This document shows, piece after piece, positions 16,995 through 25,028 of a DNA stretch of 60,174 nt (within the stretch, counting starts at the first letter, position 1; each line of letters opens with the position of its first letter). A model generated the notes under the pieces. The model had not been told where the DNA came from. It saw only the letters and a list, made by a program, of their open reading frames with translations, and searched no databases. The DNA lies in NCBI GenBank assembly GCA_904390925.1, contig CAJFMB010000011.1, forward strand, positions 1-60,174, given 5' to 3'. A program made the position numbers and the translations under genes. Source of the DNA: an uncultured Subdoligranulum sp. (lineage in GTDB: Bacteria > Bacillota > Clostridia > Oscillospirales > Ruminococcaceae).

Positions 16995-18503
16995 ATGCGC
17001 AATCTGTTGGAACTGCTGGATGCCGCGGCCGGGCGCCGGCCGGACGCCCCTGCTTTCTGTGACGAGACCTGCAGCCTGACCTGGGCCCGGGTGAAGGCCG
17101 GGGTGGACGCTGTCGGCACCGCGTTGGCAGCACACCGGGTGCAGCACCGCCCGGTGGCCCTTTATCTGGACCGGAGTGCCGCCTGTCCGGTGGCCATGTT
17201 GGGCGTCCTGGCGGCGGGCGGATTCTATACCGTACTGGATACCTCCCAGCCCGCCGAGCGCATCGGCCGGATTCTGCAGCGGCTGCAGCCGGCGGTGATT
17301 CTGGCCGACAAAGCCAATCTGGACGCCGCCAGGGCGCTGAATGCCGCGCCGGTGCTGGAATATGAACAGGCCGCCGCCACGGCGCCTGACCCGGCATTGC
17401 TGGCTGCGCTGCGGGCCCAGGCCATTGACACTGACCTGGCGTATGTGCTTTTCACTTCGGGGTCCACCGGTGAGCCCAAGGGCGTGGCGATCACCCACCG
17501 CAATGTGCTGGCTTACAGCGAATGGGCGGTGCGGACCTTCGGCTTTACGCAGGATACCGTGTTCGGGGGACAGACACCGTTTTACTTTTCCATGTCGGTC
17601 ACCGACCTGTTCAGCACCTTGCGGGCGGCGGCCCGGCTGGAGATCCTGCCCAGACGGTTGTTTTCCTTCCCGGTGCCGCTGCTGGAATACCTCACCGCCC
17701 GCGGGGTCAATACCCTCTACTGGGTGCCGACGGCGCTGGGGATTGTCTCCAGCTGGAAGGCGCTGGACTACACCGCCCTGCCGCCGCTGACCACCATCCT
17801 GTTTGCCGGCGAGGTCATGCCCACCCCCTGCATGAATTACTGGCGTCAGCATTATCCCCGGGCAACCTTTGCCAACCTGTATGGGCCCACCGAGACCACC
17901 GACATCTGCGCATTTTACCGGGTGGACCGGCCGTTTGCCGACAATGAACCGCTGCCCATCGGCCGCCCCTGTGAAAACTGCGGCATCCTGCTATTGAAGG
18001 ACGGCCGGGCGGCCGCCCCTGGCGAGGAAGGGGAGCTTTGCGCCCGGGGCAGCTTTGTGGCGGCGGGCTACTATGCCATGCCGGACAAGACTGCCGAGCG
18101 GTTTGTGCAAAACCCGCTGCAGCCTAACTACCCGGAAACCATCTACCGCACCGGCGACCTGGCCAGACTGGGACCGGACGGGCTTTTGCACTACTGCGGG
18201 CGGATGGACAGCCAGATCAAGCATCTGGGCTACCGCATCGAGCCGGGGGAGGTGGAGACCGCTGCCCAGAGCCTGCCGGGGGTGGAAGCTGCCGTCTGCC
18301 TGTATGACGCCGACCGGGCGCGGCTGGTGCTTTTCTATCAGTCCCGCCGCAAGCTGGACGAGCCGCTGCGGCAGCACCTGGCCGAGGCACTGCCCGCCTA
18401 CATGCGCCCGGCGGTGCTCTGCCGGCTGCGCAGCATCCCCACCAATGCCAACGGAAAGCTGGATCGCACTGCCCTGAAAGCGCAGCTGGCACAGCTGAAA
18501 TGA
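16995..18503 (+). CDS. Amino-acid adenylating enzyme, DltA-like (D-alanine--carrier protein ligase family)
   Basis: A 502-aa ANL-superfamily adenylation enzyme. It would activate an amino acid (D-alanine in true DltA) as an adenylate and load it on the carrier protein encoded next. Core motifs are all present: A3 LFTSGSTGEPKGVAITH, A5 NLYGPTETTD, A7 YRTGDLARL, A8-like HLGYRIEPGEVE and the A10 lysine in NANGKLDRTALK. The length matches DltA (about 500 aa). AGGAAAGGA precedes the ATG. The carrier protein, MBOAT and SGNH genes follow at short spacing, as in dlt operons. D-alanine specificity is likely but not proven; the gene order (A-C-B-SGNH) differs from dltABCD. Confidence 0.85.
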   Translation: MRNLLELLDAAAGRRPDAPAFCDETCSLTWARVKAGVDAVGTALAAHRVQHRPVALYLDRSAACPVAMLGVLAAGGFYTVLDTSQPAERIGRILQRLQPAVILADKANLDAARALNAAPVLEYEQAAATAPDPALLAALRAQAIDTDLAYVLFTSGSTGEPKGVAITHRNVLAYSEWAVRTFGFTQDTVFGGQTPFYFSMSVTDLFSTLRAAARLEILPRRLFSFPVPLLEYLTARGVNTLYWVPTALGIVSSWKALDYTALPPLTTILFAGEVMPTPCMNYWRQHYPRATFANLYGPTETTDICAFYRVDRPFADNEPLPIGRPCENCGILLLKDGRAAAPGEEGELCARGSFVAAGYYAMPDKTAERFVQNPLQPNYPETIYRTGDLARLGPDGLLHYCGRMDSQIKHLGYRIEPGEVETAAQSLPGVEAAVCLYDADRARLVLFYQSRRKLDEPLRQHLAEALPAYMRPAVLCRLRSIPTNANGKLDRTALKAQLAQLK

Positions 18504-18538
18504 TTCGGTTATTGCTTTTACAAAAAAGGAGAATCTGT

Positions 18539-18775
18539 ATGCACACCAATGAAGAAATCCTGAAGGTCCTGGCCGAGATCAAGCCCGGCCTGCATCCCGC
18601 TGCCGACGACGAACTGATCAAAACCGGGCTGCTGGACTCGGTGGAGGTCATGCAGCTGGTCATGGCGCTGGGGGAGGAGTTTGACGTGGAGATCACCCCC
18701 GCCGACCTGCGGGAGGAAAACTTCCACACGATCGCTGCTCTCTGCGCCATGGTCAACCGTCTGGAAGAAGAGTGA
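18539..18775 (+). CDS. Acyl carrier protein, DltC-like
   Basis: A 78-aa acidic carrier protein. The phosphopantetheine serine lies in the motif ELIKTGLLDSVEVMQLVMAL (DSVE, canonical DS[LMV]). It should carry the aminoacyl group made by the upstream DltA-like enzyme as a thioester and hand it to the MBOAT protein. An AAAAAGGAGA site precedes the ATG by seven nt. It starts 35 nt after the adenylation gene. Confidence 0.88.
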   Translation: MHTNEEILKVLAEIKPGLHPAADDELIKTGLLDSVEVMQLVMALGEEFDVEITPADLREENFHTIAALCAMVNRLEEE

Positions 18776-18834
18776 TTGTGACAGATGGGAAACGGCAGGA
18801 CACCGCTTCCCGCAGATGAAGGGCAGGTGCAAGC

Positions 18835-20403
18835 ATGTCCTATACCTCCTTCGGTTATCTGTTTCTTTTCCTGCCGCTGGTCTGGGTGCTGTGGGCGGTG
18901 CTGCCCCGGCGCGGCCGCCCGGCGGTTCTGCTGGCGGCCAGTCTGCTCTTTTACTGGATCAGCTCCGGCCGCTACCTGATCTGGATGCTGGCGGCGGCTG
19001 CCGTCACTTGGCTGACCGGGCTGCTGCTGGGCCGGCTGGATACTTTGTCCGCCACCACCCGGCCGGAACTTTCCCCCGCCGGACGCAAAACCTTCAAAAA
19101 ACAGCTGACAGGCGCCAAACGTCTGGCGGTTGGGGGCGGCGCAGCGGTTCTGCTGGGGGTCTTTCTCTGGCTGAAATACTGGCCCTTTGCGGCCCGCAGC
19201 ATTGCCGCCCTGCTGGACCGGATGCCGGGCGCCCTTTCGCTGACGGTGCCATCCTATGTGCTGCCGCTGGGCATCAGCTTTGTCACGCTGATGGCGGTGG
19301 GGTATCTGGTGGATGTCTACCGGGGCAGCTGCCGCCCGGCGGCCCATTACTGGCAGGTGCTTTCCTTCCTCTGCTTCTGGCCCCATGTGGTGGAAGGTCC
19401 CTTCGACCGGTGGGACAGCCTGTCCGGGCCGCTTCTGGACCCGCCCCGGCCCTCCTACAAAAATCTCACCTTCGGGGTGCAGCGCGTGGTCTGGGGCCTC
19501 TTCAAAAAAATGGTCATCGCCGACCGGGCCAACATGTATGTCAAGGCGGTCTTTGATGACTATACCCAGTATTCCGGCCTGGCAGTGGTGGTGGGAACCT
19601 TGCTGTACACCTTGCAGCTGTACGCCGAGTTTTCCGGCTGCATGGACATTGTGCTGGGCTCGGCCGAGTGCTTCGGCATTCCGCTGGCCGAAAACTTCCG
19701 TCAGCCCTTTTTCTCCCGCACGGTGGGGGAGTTCTGGCGCCGCTGGCACATCACGCTGGGTGCCTGGCTGCGGGAATACCTGTTCCAGCCGCTGATTCTT
19801 TCCGGCCCCTGGAAGTCGCTGGGCAAGTTCTGCCGCACCCGGTTGGGCGCAGCGGCGGGCCGCAGCCTGCCGGTCTGGGCGGCGCTGGGGGTCACCTGGG
19901 TGGCCATCGGCTGGTGGCACGGCGCCGGGTGGCTGTATCTGGTCTACGGACTGTACTACTTCTTCTGGCAGCTGCTGGGGGAAATCTTCGAGCCGATTTT
20001 CACCGCCCGGATTCCCCGCCTTGCCGAGCTGCGCAGCCGCCGCTGGTACCGGCTGTTTCAGGTGCTGCGCACCTGCCTGCTGGTGCTGGGCGGTATGCTG
20101 ATCTTCCGGGCCAACGGAACCAAGGCTGCCATTGCCATGTTCCGCAGCCTGACGGTACCCTATGCGGGCTCACTGCTGATCCAGCTGGATGCCCGGGATC
20201 TGGCTGTGCTGGCGGTGGGCGCTGTACTGCTGCTGGCGGTGGATCTTCTGCATGAAAAGGGCATTGCCATCCGTCAGCGTCTGGCCGCGGCGCCGCTGGT
20301 TCTGCGCTGGGCCGTCTACATTGCCGGGGTGCTGGCCATCCTGATCTTCGGCGCCTACGGGGACAATTACGACCCTGCCGGCTTCATCTATGCACAGTTC
20401 TGA
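18835..20403 (+). CDS. MBOAT family O-acyltransferase (DltB/AlgI-like)
   Basis: A 522-aa polytopic membrane protein of the MBOAT family. Signatures are FWPHVVEGPFDRWDSL, the conserved FWRRWHITLGAWLREYLFQPL block, and the active-site histidine region IGWWHGAGWLYLVYGLYYFFW. In dlt systems DltB moves the D-alanyl group from the carrier protein across the membrane to the polymer. Here it follows the carrier gene by 59 nt. AlgI-like alginate/cellulose acetylation proteins share this architecture, but the carrier and adenylation partners favour an aminoacyl route. Confidence 0.88.
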   Translation: MSYTSFGYLFLFLPLVWVLWAVLPRRGRPAVLLAASLLFYWISSGRYLIWMLAAAAVTWLTGLLLGRLDTLSATTRPELSPAGRKTFKKQLTGAKRLAVGGGAAVLLGVFLWLKYWPFAARSIAALLDRMPGALSLTVPSYVLPLGISFVTLMAVGYLVDVYRGSCRPAAHYWQVLSFLCFWPHVVEGPFDRWDSLSGPLLDPPRPSYKNLTFGVQRVVWGLFKKMVIADRANMYVKAVFDDYTQYSGLAVVVGTLLYTLQLYAEFSGCMDIVLGSAECFGIPLAENFRQPFFSRTVGEFWRRWHITLGAWLREYLFQPLILSGPWKSLGKFCRTRLGAAAGRSLPVWAALGVTWVAIGWWHGAGWLYLVYGLYYFFWQLLGEIFEPIFTARIPRLAELRSRRWYRLFQVLRTCLLVLGGMLIFRANGTKAAIAMFRSLTVPYAGSLLIQLDARDLAVLAVGAVLLLAVDLLHEKGIAIRQRLAAAPLVLRWAVYIAGVLAILIFGAYGDNYDPAGFIYAQF

Positions 20404-20419
20404 CAAGGAGGCCGGATTC

Positions 20420-21415
20420 ATGAAAGCTTTGAAGGGCCCGGCCCTGCGCATTGTGGCCTTCTGTCTGGCACTGCTGGTCTGTGTACTGCTGACCGGCAAT
20501 TATCTGATGCCCCATTCCAACCGGTATCTGGAAGGCTATACCGCCGGTGGCATTCTGGGCGAGGATTTTGACACCATTGATGTGCTGGTACTGGGGGACT
20601 CCAACGCTGCCCAGGGCATTGCCCCCATGAAATGGTACCAGGACTGGGGCATCACCGGTTATACCTATGGTGCGGCCTGGTTTTCGGTGTTCAATGCCTA
20701 TTACCGGCTCAAGGACATCTATTCCGAGCAAACACCCCGGGTGGTGGTGCTCTGCACCGATATTGTCTACAGCAAGCGGGGCAGCGAGACCTATTTTGAC
20801 AGCGCGGTGAATAACATTTCCGGTGAGTTGTTCCCGCTGCTGCGCTACCATGACAACTGGAAGGAGCTCAACGCCGAAAATCTGCTCCAGCCCCACGATT
20901 ACAGCTGGCGCGACCCCAACAAGGGCTTTATGCCGCTGACCGGCGTGGCGGGCTACGGCGGCGGGGACTATATGTATGACCAGGGCAGGCAGGCCATTCC
21001 GCTGCTGACCGAGCTGTATCTCGACCGGATTGTCCGTCTGTGCGAGGACAAGGGCAGCCAGCTGTTGCTGATCACGGTGCCGGCGGCCACCAGCTGGAAC
21101 CACAGCCGGCACAACGGCATCCAGGCCTATGCCGACGCCCGGGGCCTGACCTACATTGACTACAACCTGGATCCGGCGGGCATGCTGGGTCTCGACTGGG
21201 CCACCGATACCCCCGACAGCGGCAGCCACCTGAATGTGCTGGGGGCAATCAAGCTGACCGATGTGCTGGGCGAATACCTGACCCAGAACTATGACCTGCC
21301 CGACCACCGGGGCAAAGCCGGGTTTGAACACTGGGACGACGATGCCCGGACCTGGACCGATACCATGGACAAGGCGATCCCCAACGCCATGCAGGCCGCG
21401 GGACTGACCCAGTAG
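20420..21415 (+). CDS. SGNH/GDSL-like protein, DltD-position partner
   Basis: A 331-aa protein with one N-terminal membrane segment (IVAFCLALLVCVLLTG, about residues 9-27) and an extracytoplasmic SGNH fold. The block I serine is in DVLVLGDSNAAQG, and the C-terminal DSGSHLNVLGA carries the expected Asp/His pair. Its position matches DltD, the final acyl-transfer partner of DltB, although overall it resembles AlgX/DHHW-type SGNH proteins as much. The ATG at 20420 has AAGGAGG eight nt upstream; it begins 16 nt after the MBOAT gene. It is probably the last gene of the cassette. Confidence 0.75.
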   Translation: MKALKGPALRIVAFCLALLVCVLLTGNYLMPHSNRYLEGYTAGGILGEDFDTIDVLVLGDSNAAQGIAPMKWYQDWGITGYTYGAAWFSVFNAYYRLKDIYSEQTPRVVVLCTDIVYSKRGSETYFDSAVNNISGELFPLLRYHDNWKELNAENLLQPHDYSWRDPNKGFMPLTGVAGYGGGDYMYDQGRQAIPLLTELYLDRIVRLCEDKGSQLLLITVPAATSWNHSRHNGIQAYADARGLTYIDYNLDPAGMLGLDWATDTPDSGSHLNVLGAIKLTDVLGEYLTQNYDLPDHRGKAGFEHWDDDARTWTDTMDKAIPNAMQAAGLTQ

Positions 21416-21447
21416 GGCAAACCTGCCGGTTTTTTGCCCGGATGCCC

Positions 21448-21476
21448 TTGCGAACAGAAAACCGGCGTGGTATAAT
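21448..21476 (+). promoter_or_regulatory. Sigma-A promoter for the Pro/Ala-rich protein gene
   Basis: TTGCGA (21448-21453), 17-bp spacer and TATAAT (21471-21476), 90 bp before the ATG. Confidence 0.75.
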
Positions 21477-21565
21477 AACCGCTGTAGAGGTGTAAAGCGG
21501 CAAATTTCGCACACCCTTGCCGCAGGACGCTGTCCCGCGGTGTAATCTGAACGGGAGGACCTGGC

Positions 21566-22021
21566 ATGGCACGGAAGCATCGTTTCCTGAAGATGGCCGT
21601 TCTGGCGGCAGCTGCGGGCGTGGCACTTTACTGGCTGCGCAGCCGCAAGCAGGAGCACGAGCATACCAAGGGCCCGGCGGCTGACTTCGATGCAGTTGCT
21701 GAGGCCCCGAAACCTGCGCCTGCCTGCGACATCGAAACGCCGGTGCAGCCCGCACCGGCCCCTGAAACGCCCGCCGAACCGGCGGAGCAACCGGCTGAAC
21801 CTGCCCCCGTGCAAGTGGAGGCGGCACCGGCCGCGCAGCCTGAACCTGCCCCCAAGGCCCCGGTCTACCGGCCGGTCCGGCCCCAGGAGGGCGGCCCCAA
21901 CCTGAACCCTGTGGAACACCACAGCCCTGCCCCGCCGGTGGTGGACGGCAAGGTGGACGTGACAAAAATTGCCGCGCCCGAGGATTTCGCAGATTGGGAC
22001 GATCTTGGCTGCCGGGGATAA
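21566..22021 (+). CDS. Hypothetical membrane-anchored protein with Pro/Ala/Glu-rich stalk
   Basis: A 151-aa protein with a basic N-terminus, one membrane segment (MAVLAAAAGVALYWL, about residues 10-24), a charged patch and an extended PAP/EPA-rich low-complexity region (about residues 45-105). A short conserved-looking tail follows (KVDVTKIAAPEDFADWDDLG). No domain is recognised. The Pro-rich stalk may span the wall or tether the acidic tail to a partner. GGGAGGA precedes the ATG. It has its own promoter and a terminator before hisZG, so it is not part of the his operon. Confidence 0.7.
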   Translation: MARKHRFLKMAVLAAAAGVALYWLRSRKQEHEHTKGPAADFDAVAEAPKPAPACDIETPVQPAPAPETPAEPAEQPAEPAPVQVEAAPAAQPEPAPKAPVYRPVRPQEGGPNLNPVEHHSPAPPVVDGKVDVTKIAAPEDFADWDDLGCRG

Positions 22022-22032
22022 ATAGGCATCAT

Positions 22033-22085
22033 TGCAGGCGCAGCTTTGTACCAACGTGCAAAGCGCGTCTGCTTTTTTATTTTAA
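22033..22085 (+). terminator. Terminator before the his operon
   Basis: An imperfect GC-rich stem (GCAGGCGC.../...GCGTCTGC) followed by TTTTTTATTTT, just after the Pro/Ala-rich protein gene. The remaining 22086-22167 stretch has a TAAAAT -10-like box but no convincing -35, so the his promoter is unresolved. Confidence 0.7.
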
Positions 22086-22167
22086 TCCAGACAGGTCCCG
22101 GTACCCGAAGCGCCGGTCTGACCTTGTAAAATATGCCTGTCAGAGGCAAGACAAGAGGGGAAGAAAC

Positions 22168-23745
22168 ATGAATCTCGACGTATCCACCTTTACGCCGGCC
22201 GAGCGCAGCACTCTGCAGCTGCGCCTGCTCTACGAGAAAGCCGGCTACCGCAAATACCGCATGGCCCGGTTTGAGGAGTATTCGCTCTATCAGCAGTACG
22301 AAAGCTTCCTGCCCGACGCCCAGGTGGTCACTTTCACCGATCTGGACGGCAAACTGCGGGCCATCCGCCCCGACGTGACGCTGTCCATTGCCAAAAATGC
22401 CCAGCCTGCGCCCGGCAGCTGCAAGAAGTATTTCTATACCGAGCAGGTCTGCCGTCCCAGCCGGGAAAGCCACGTTTTTACCGAGATCAGCCAGATGGGG
22501 CTGGAATGCCTGGGGGCGGTCGGCGGCGCTGAGCAGGCCGAGGTAGTCCGCCTGGCGGTGCACAGCCTCAACGCCCTTTCCGGCAGCAATGTGCTGGAAC
22601 TGGGCCACATGGGCTTTGTCACCGCATGGCTGGACGGCGTGGGGGTGGCAAAGACCGACCGTCCCGCCCTCATCGCCATGCTGCAGCAGAAAAATCCCCA
22701 CGGCCTGCGCGACGCAGCCAAGACAGCCGGCCTGAGCGACGCCGACGCAAAGGAGCTGACGGACTTTCTGGGGCTGCACGGGCCTCTGTCCGCTACCCTT
22801 TCTGCCGCCCGCAAGCGCTGCCGCTTTGCCGGACAGCGGGATGCCCTGGAGGAGCTGACCGCCCTGCAGAACGACCTGGGCGAGGATGCCCGCGGTGTCT
22901 GCCTGGACCTGAGCCTGGCCGGCGACATGGAGTACTACAACGGCCTGGTCTTTACCGGCTACCTGTCGGGCGCGGCCCGTGCGGTGCTCAAGGGCGGCCA
23001 GTATGATCTGCTGATCCGCCGCTTTACCCCCGGGGCAAGGGCCATCGGCTTTGCCCTCTATCTGGACGAGCTGGACCGTCTGTCCGCACCGCTGCCCCCG
23101 GTCCGTGTGGGGGAGAGCGGCACCTGGCTGAACATCGCGCTGCCCAAGGGCCGCCTGGGCGACAAGGCGTACGCTCTGCTGGCCGGTGCGGGCTACGGCG
23201 CCGGCGACTACACCGACAGCCGCAAACTGGTGGTGGAAAACCCCGACGCCAAGGTCCGGTATTTCCTGGTCAAGCCCAGCGACGTTGCCATTTATGTAGA
23301 GCACGGCGCAGCGGATGTGGGCCTGGTGGGCAAGGACATCCTGGCCGAGAGCAATGCCGATGTCTATGAGCTTCTGGACACCGGAATGGGCCGCTGCCGG
23401 ATGTGCGTGGCGGGTCCCAAGACCTTTGTGGATGACGAAAGCCGGGCACTGCGGGTGGCCACCAAGTTTGAAAACATTGCCCGCGCCCACTACGAGGGGA
23501 CCGGACGGGAGATTGACATCATCAAGCTGAACGGCTCCATCGAGCTGGCCCCGATCCTGGGCCTGTCCGACGTGATCGTGGATATTGTCGAGACCGGCAC
23601 CACCCTGCGGGAGAACGACCTGACGGTGCTGGAGGAGTTCATGCCCATCTCGGCACGACTGATTGCCAACAAGGCAAGCTATAAATTCAAGCAGAGCGCC
23701 ATCACCGCTTTGCAGAATGCCATGAAGGAGGCGCTGGCAAAATGA
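22168..23745 (+). CDS. hisZG: HisZ-HisG fusion: ATP phosphoribosyltransferase, regulatory and catalytic chains
   Basis: First step of histidine synthesis: ATP + PRPP to N1-(5-phosphoribosyl)-ATP. The 525-aa protein joins two normally separate chains. Residues 1 to about 312 are HisZ, the HisRS-like regulatory subunit (RMARFEEYSLYQQYESFL, KLRAIRPDVTLSIAK, VCRPSRESHVFTEISQMG), in the short form without the C-terminal anticodon-like domain. Residues about 318-525 are short-form HisG (LNIALPKGRLGDKAY, the AADVGLVGKDIL region, and PRPP loop DVIVDIVETGTTLREN). The reading frame is continuous through the joint with no stop or internal start signal. The ATG at 22168 has AAGAGGGG upstream. hisD overlaps its end by 4 nt. 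Confidence 0.92.
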   Translation: MNLDVSTFTPAERSTLQLRLLYEKAGYRKYRMARFEEYSLYQQYESFLPDAQVVTFTDLDGKLRAIRPDVTLSIAKNAQPAPGSCKKYFYTEQVCRPSRESHVFTEISQMGLECLGAVGGAEQAEVVRLAVHSLNALSGSNVLELGHMGFVTAWLDGVGVAKTDRPALIAMLQQKNPHGLRDAAKTAGLSDADAKELTDFLGLHGPLSATLSAARKRCRFAGQRDALEELTALQNDLGEDARGVCLDLSLAGDMEYYNGLVFTGYLSGAARAVLKGGQYDLLIRRFTPGARAIGFALYLDELDRLSAPLPPVRVGESGTWLNIALPKGRLGDKAYALLAGAGYGAGDYTDSRKLVVENPDAKVRYFLVKPSDVAIYVEHGAADVGLVGKDILAESNADVYELLDTGMGRCRMCVAGPKTFVDDESRALRVATKFENIARAHYEGTGREIDIIKLNGSIELAPILGLSDVIVDIVETGTTLRENDLTVLEEFMPISARLIANKASYKFKQSAITALQNAMKEALAK

Positions 23746-25028
23746 TCCGTATTATTCCCTTTGATACCCTGAAGCCCGAGGAGATTCTCAACCGCGATAT
23801 CCGTGCCGAGGCCGACGTGGAGGCCACCGTGGACGCCATCATTGCCGATGTGCGTGCCCGGGGTGATGACGCCCTGCGGGACTACGCCCGCAAGTTTGAC
23901 CATGCCGAGATCGGAGATCTGCGGGTCAGCCAGGCTGAGATCGACGAGGCCTTTGCCTCGGTGGAGCCGGAGTTCGTCCGCACCCTGCAGATGGCTGCCG
24001 ACAACATCCGCGCCTTCCATCAGCAGCAGGTCCACAAGGACATTTTGTTTGAGCGGGCGCCCGGCGTGCTGCTGGGCCAGAAGTACACCCCCATCGAAAA
24101 AGCCGGCGTCTATGTGCCCGGCGGCACCGCAGCCTACCCCTCCACCGTGCTGATGGATGTGATTCCCGCCAAGGTGGCCGGCGTCAAGCAGATCGTCATG
24201 ACCACCCCCACCGGCCCGGACGGCAAGGTGAACCCCGCCATCCTGGCGGCGGCCGTCACCGCCGGCATCGACCTGATTTTCAAGACCGGCGGTGCCCAGG
24301 CGGTGGCCGCTCTGGCCTACGGCACCCAGAGCATCCCTGCCGTGGACAAGATCGTCGGCCCCGGCAACATCTTTGTGGCCACCGCCAAGCGCAAGGTGTT
24401 CGGCAAGGTGGGCATTGATATGATCGCCGGCCCCTCCGAGATCCTGGTCCTGGCCGACGGCAAGAGCAACCCCGCCTGGGTGGCGGCTGACCTGCTCAGC
24501 CAGGCCGAGCACGACAAGCTGGCCAGCCCGGTGCTGGTCACCGACAGCATGGAACTGGCCGAGAAGGTCCAGGCCGAGCTGGAACGCCAGATCCCCCAGC
24601 TGCCCCGTGAAGCCATTGCCCGGGCCAGTGTGGACACCAACGGCAAGATCGTGGTGGCGGCCAACCTGGACCTGGCCATCGACGCGGTGAACATCATCGC
24701 CCCCGAGCACCTGGAAATCTGCCTGGACGATCCCTTTGCCGTGCTCAGCCGCATCAAGAATGCCGGCAGCATCTTCATGGGCCGCAACGTGCCGGAGGCA
24801 CTGGGCGATTACTTCGCGGGCCCCAACCACACGCTGCCCACCAGCGGCACCGCCCGCTTCTCCAGCCCGCTGAGCGTGGATGATTTTGTCAAAAAGTCCA
24901 GTTTTATCTATTACACCCGGGACGCCCTGGGCCAGGTGAAGGACCGTATTGCCGACTTTGCCGAGCACGAGGGCCTGCACGCCCACGCCAAGAGCGTGAC
25001 CATCCGGTTTGAGGAGGATGGACAATGA
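23742..25028 (+). CDS. hisD: Histidinol dehydrogenase
   Basis: Zn-dependent, NAD-linked four-electron oxidation of histidinol to histidine, the last two steps of the pathway. The 428-aa length is standard. Clear signatures are EKAGVYVPGGTAAYPSTVLM, VDKIVGPGNIFVATAK, GIDMIAGPSEILVLAD, and the catalytic/zinc residues in LLSQAEHDKLAS and NHTLPTSGTARF. It overlaps hisZG by ATGA (4 nt) and hisC by 4 nt, indicating tight translational coupling. Confidence 0.95.
   Translation: MIRIIPFDTLKPEEILNRDIRAEADVEATVDAIIADVRARGDDALRDYARKFDHAEIGDLRVSQAEIDEAFASVEPEFVRTLQMAADNIRAFHQQQVHKDILFERAPGVLLGQKYTPIEKAGVYVPGGTAAYPSTVLMDVIPAKVAGVKQIVMTTPTGPDGKVNPAILAAAVTAGIDLIFKTGGAQAVAALAYGTQSIPAVDKIVGPGNIFVATAKRKVFGKVGIDMIAGPSEILVLADGKSNPAWVAADLLSQAEHDKLASPVLVTDSMELAEKVQAELERQIPQLPREAIARASVDTNGKIVVAANLDLAIDAVNIIAPEHLEICLDDPFAVLSRIKNAGSIFMGRNVPEALGDYFAGPNHTLPTSGTARFSSPLSVDDFVKKSSFIYYTRDALGQVKDRIADFAEHEGLHAHAKSVTIRFEEDGQ

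Noticed and set aside
22022-22167. His-rich leader peptide or T-box before the his operon
   Set aside because: The only short ORF near 22132 contains no His codons, and no antiterminator/terminator pair was found beyond the upstream gene's terminator.
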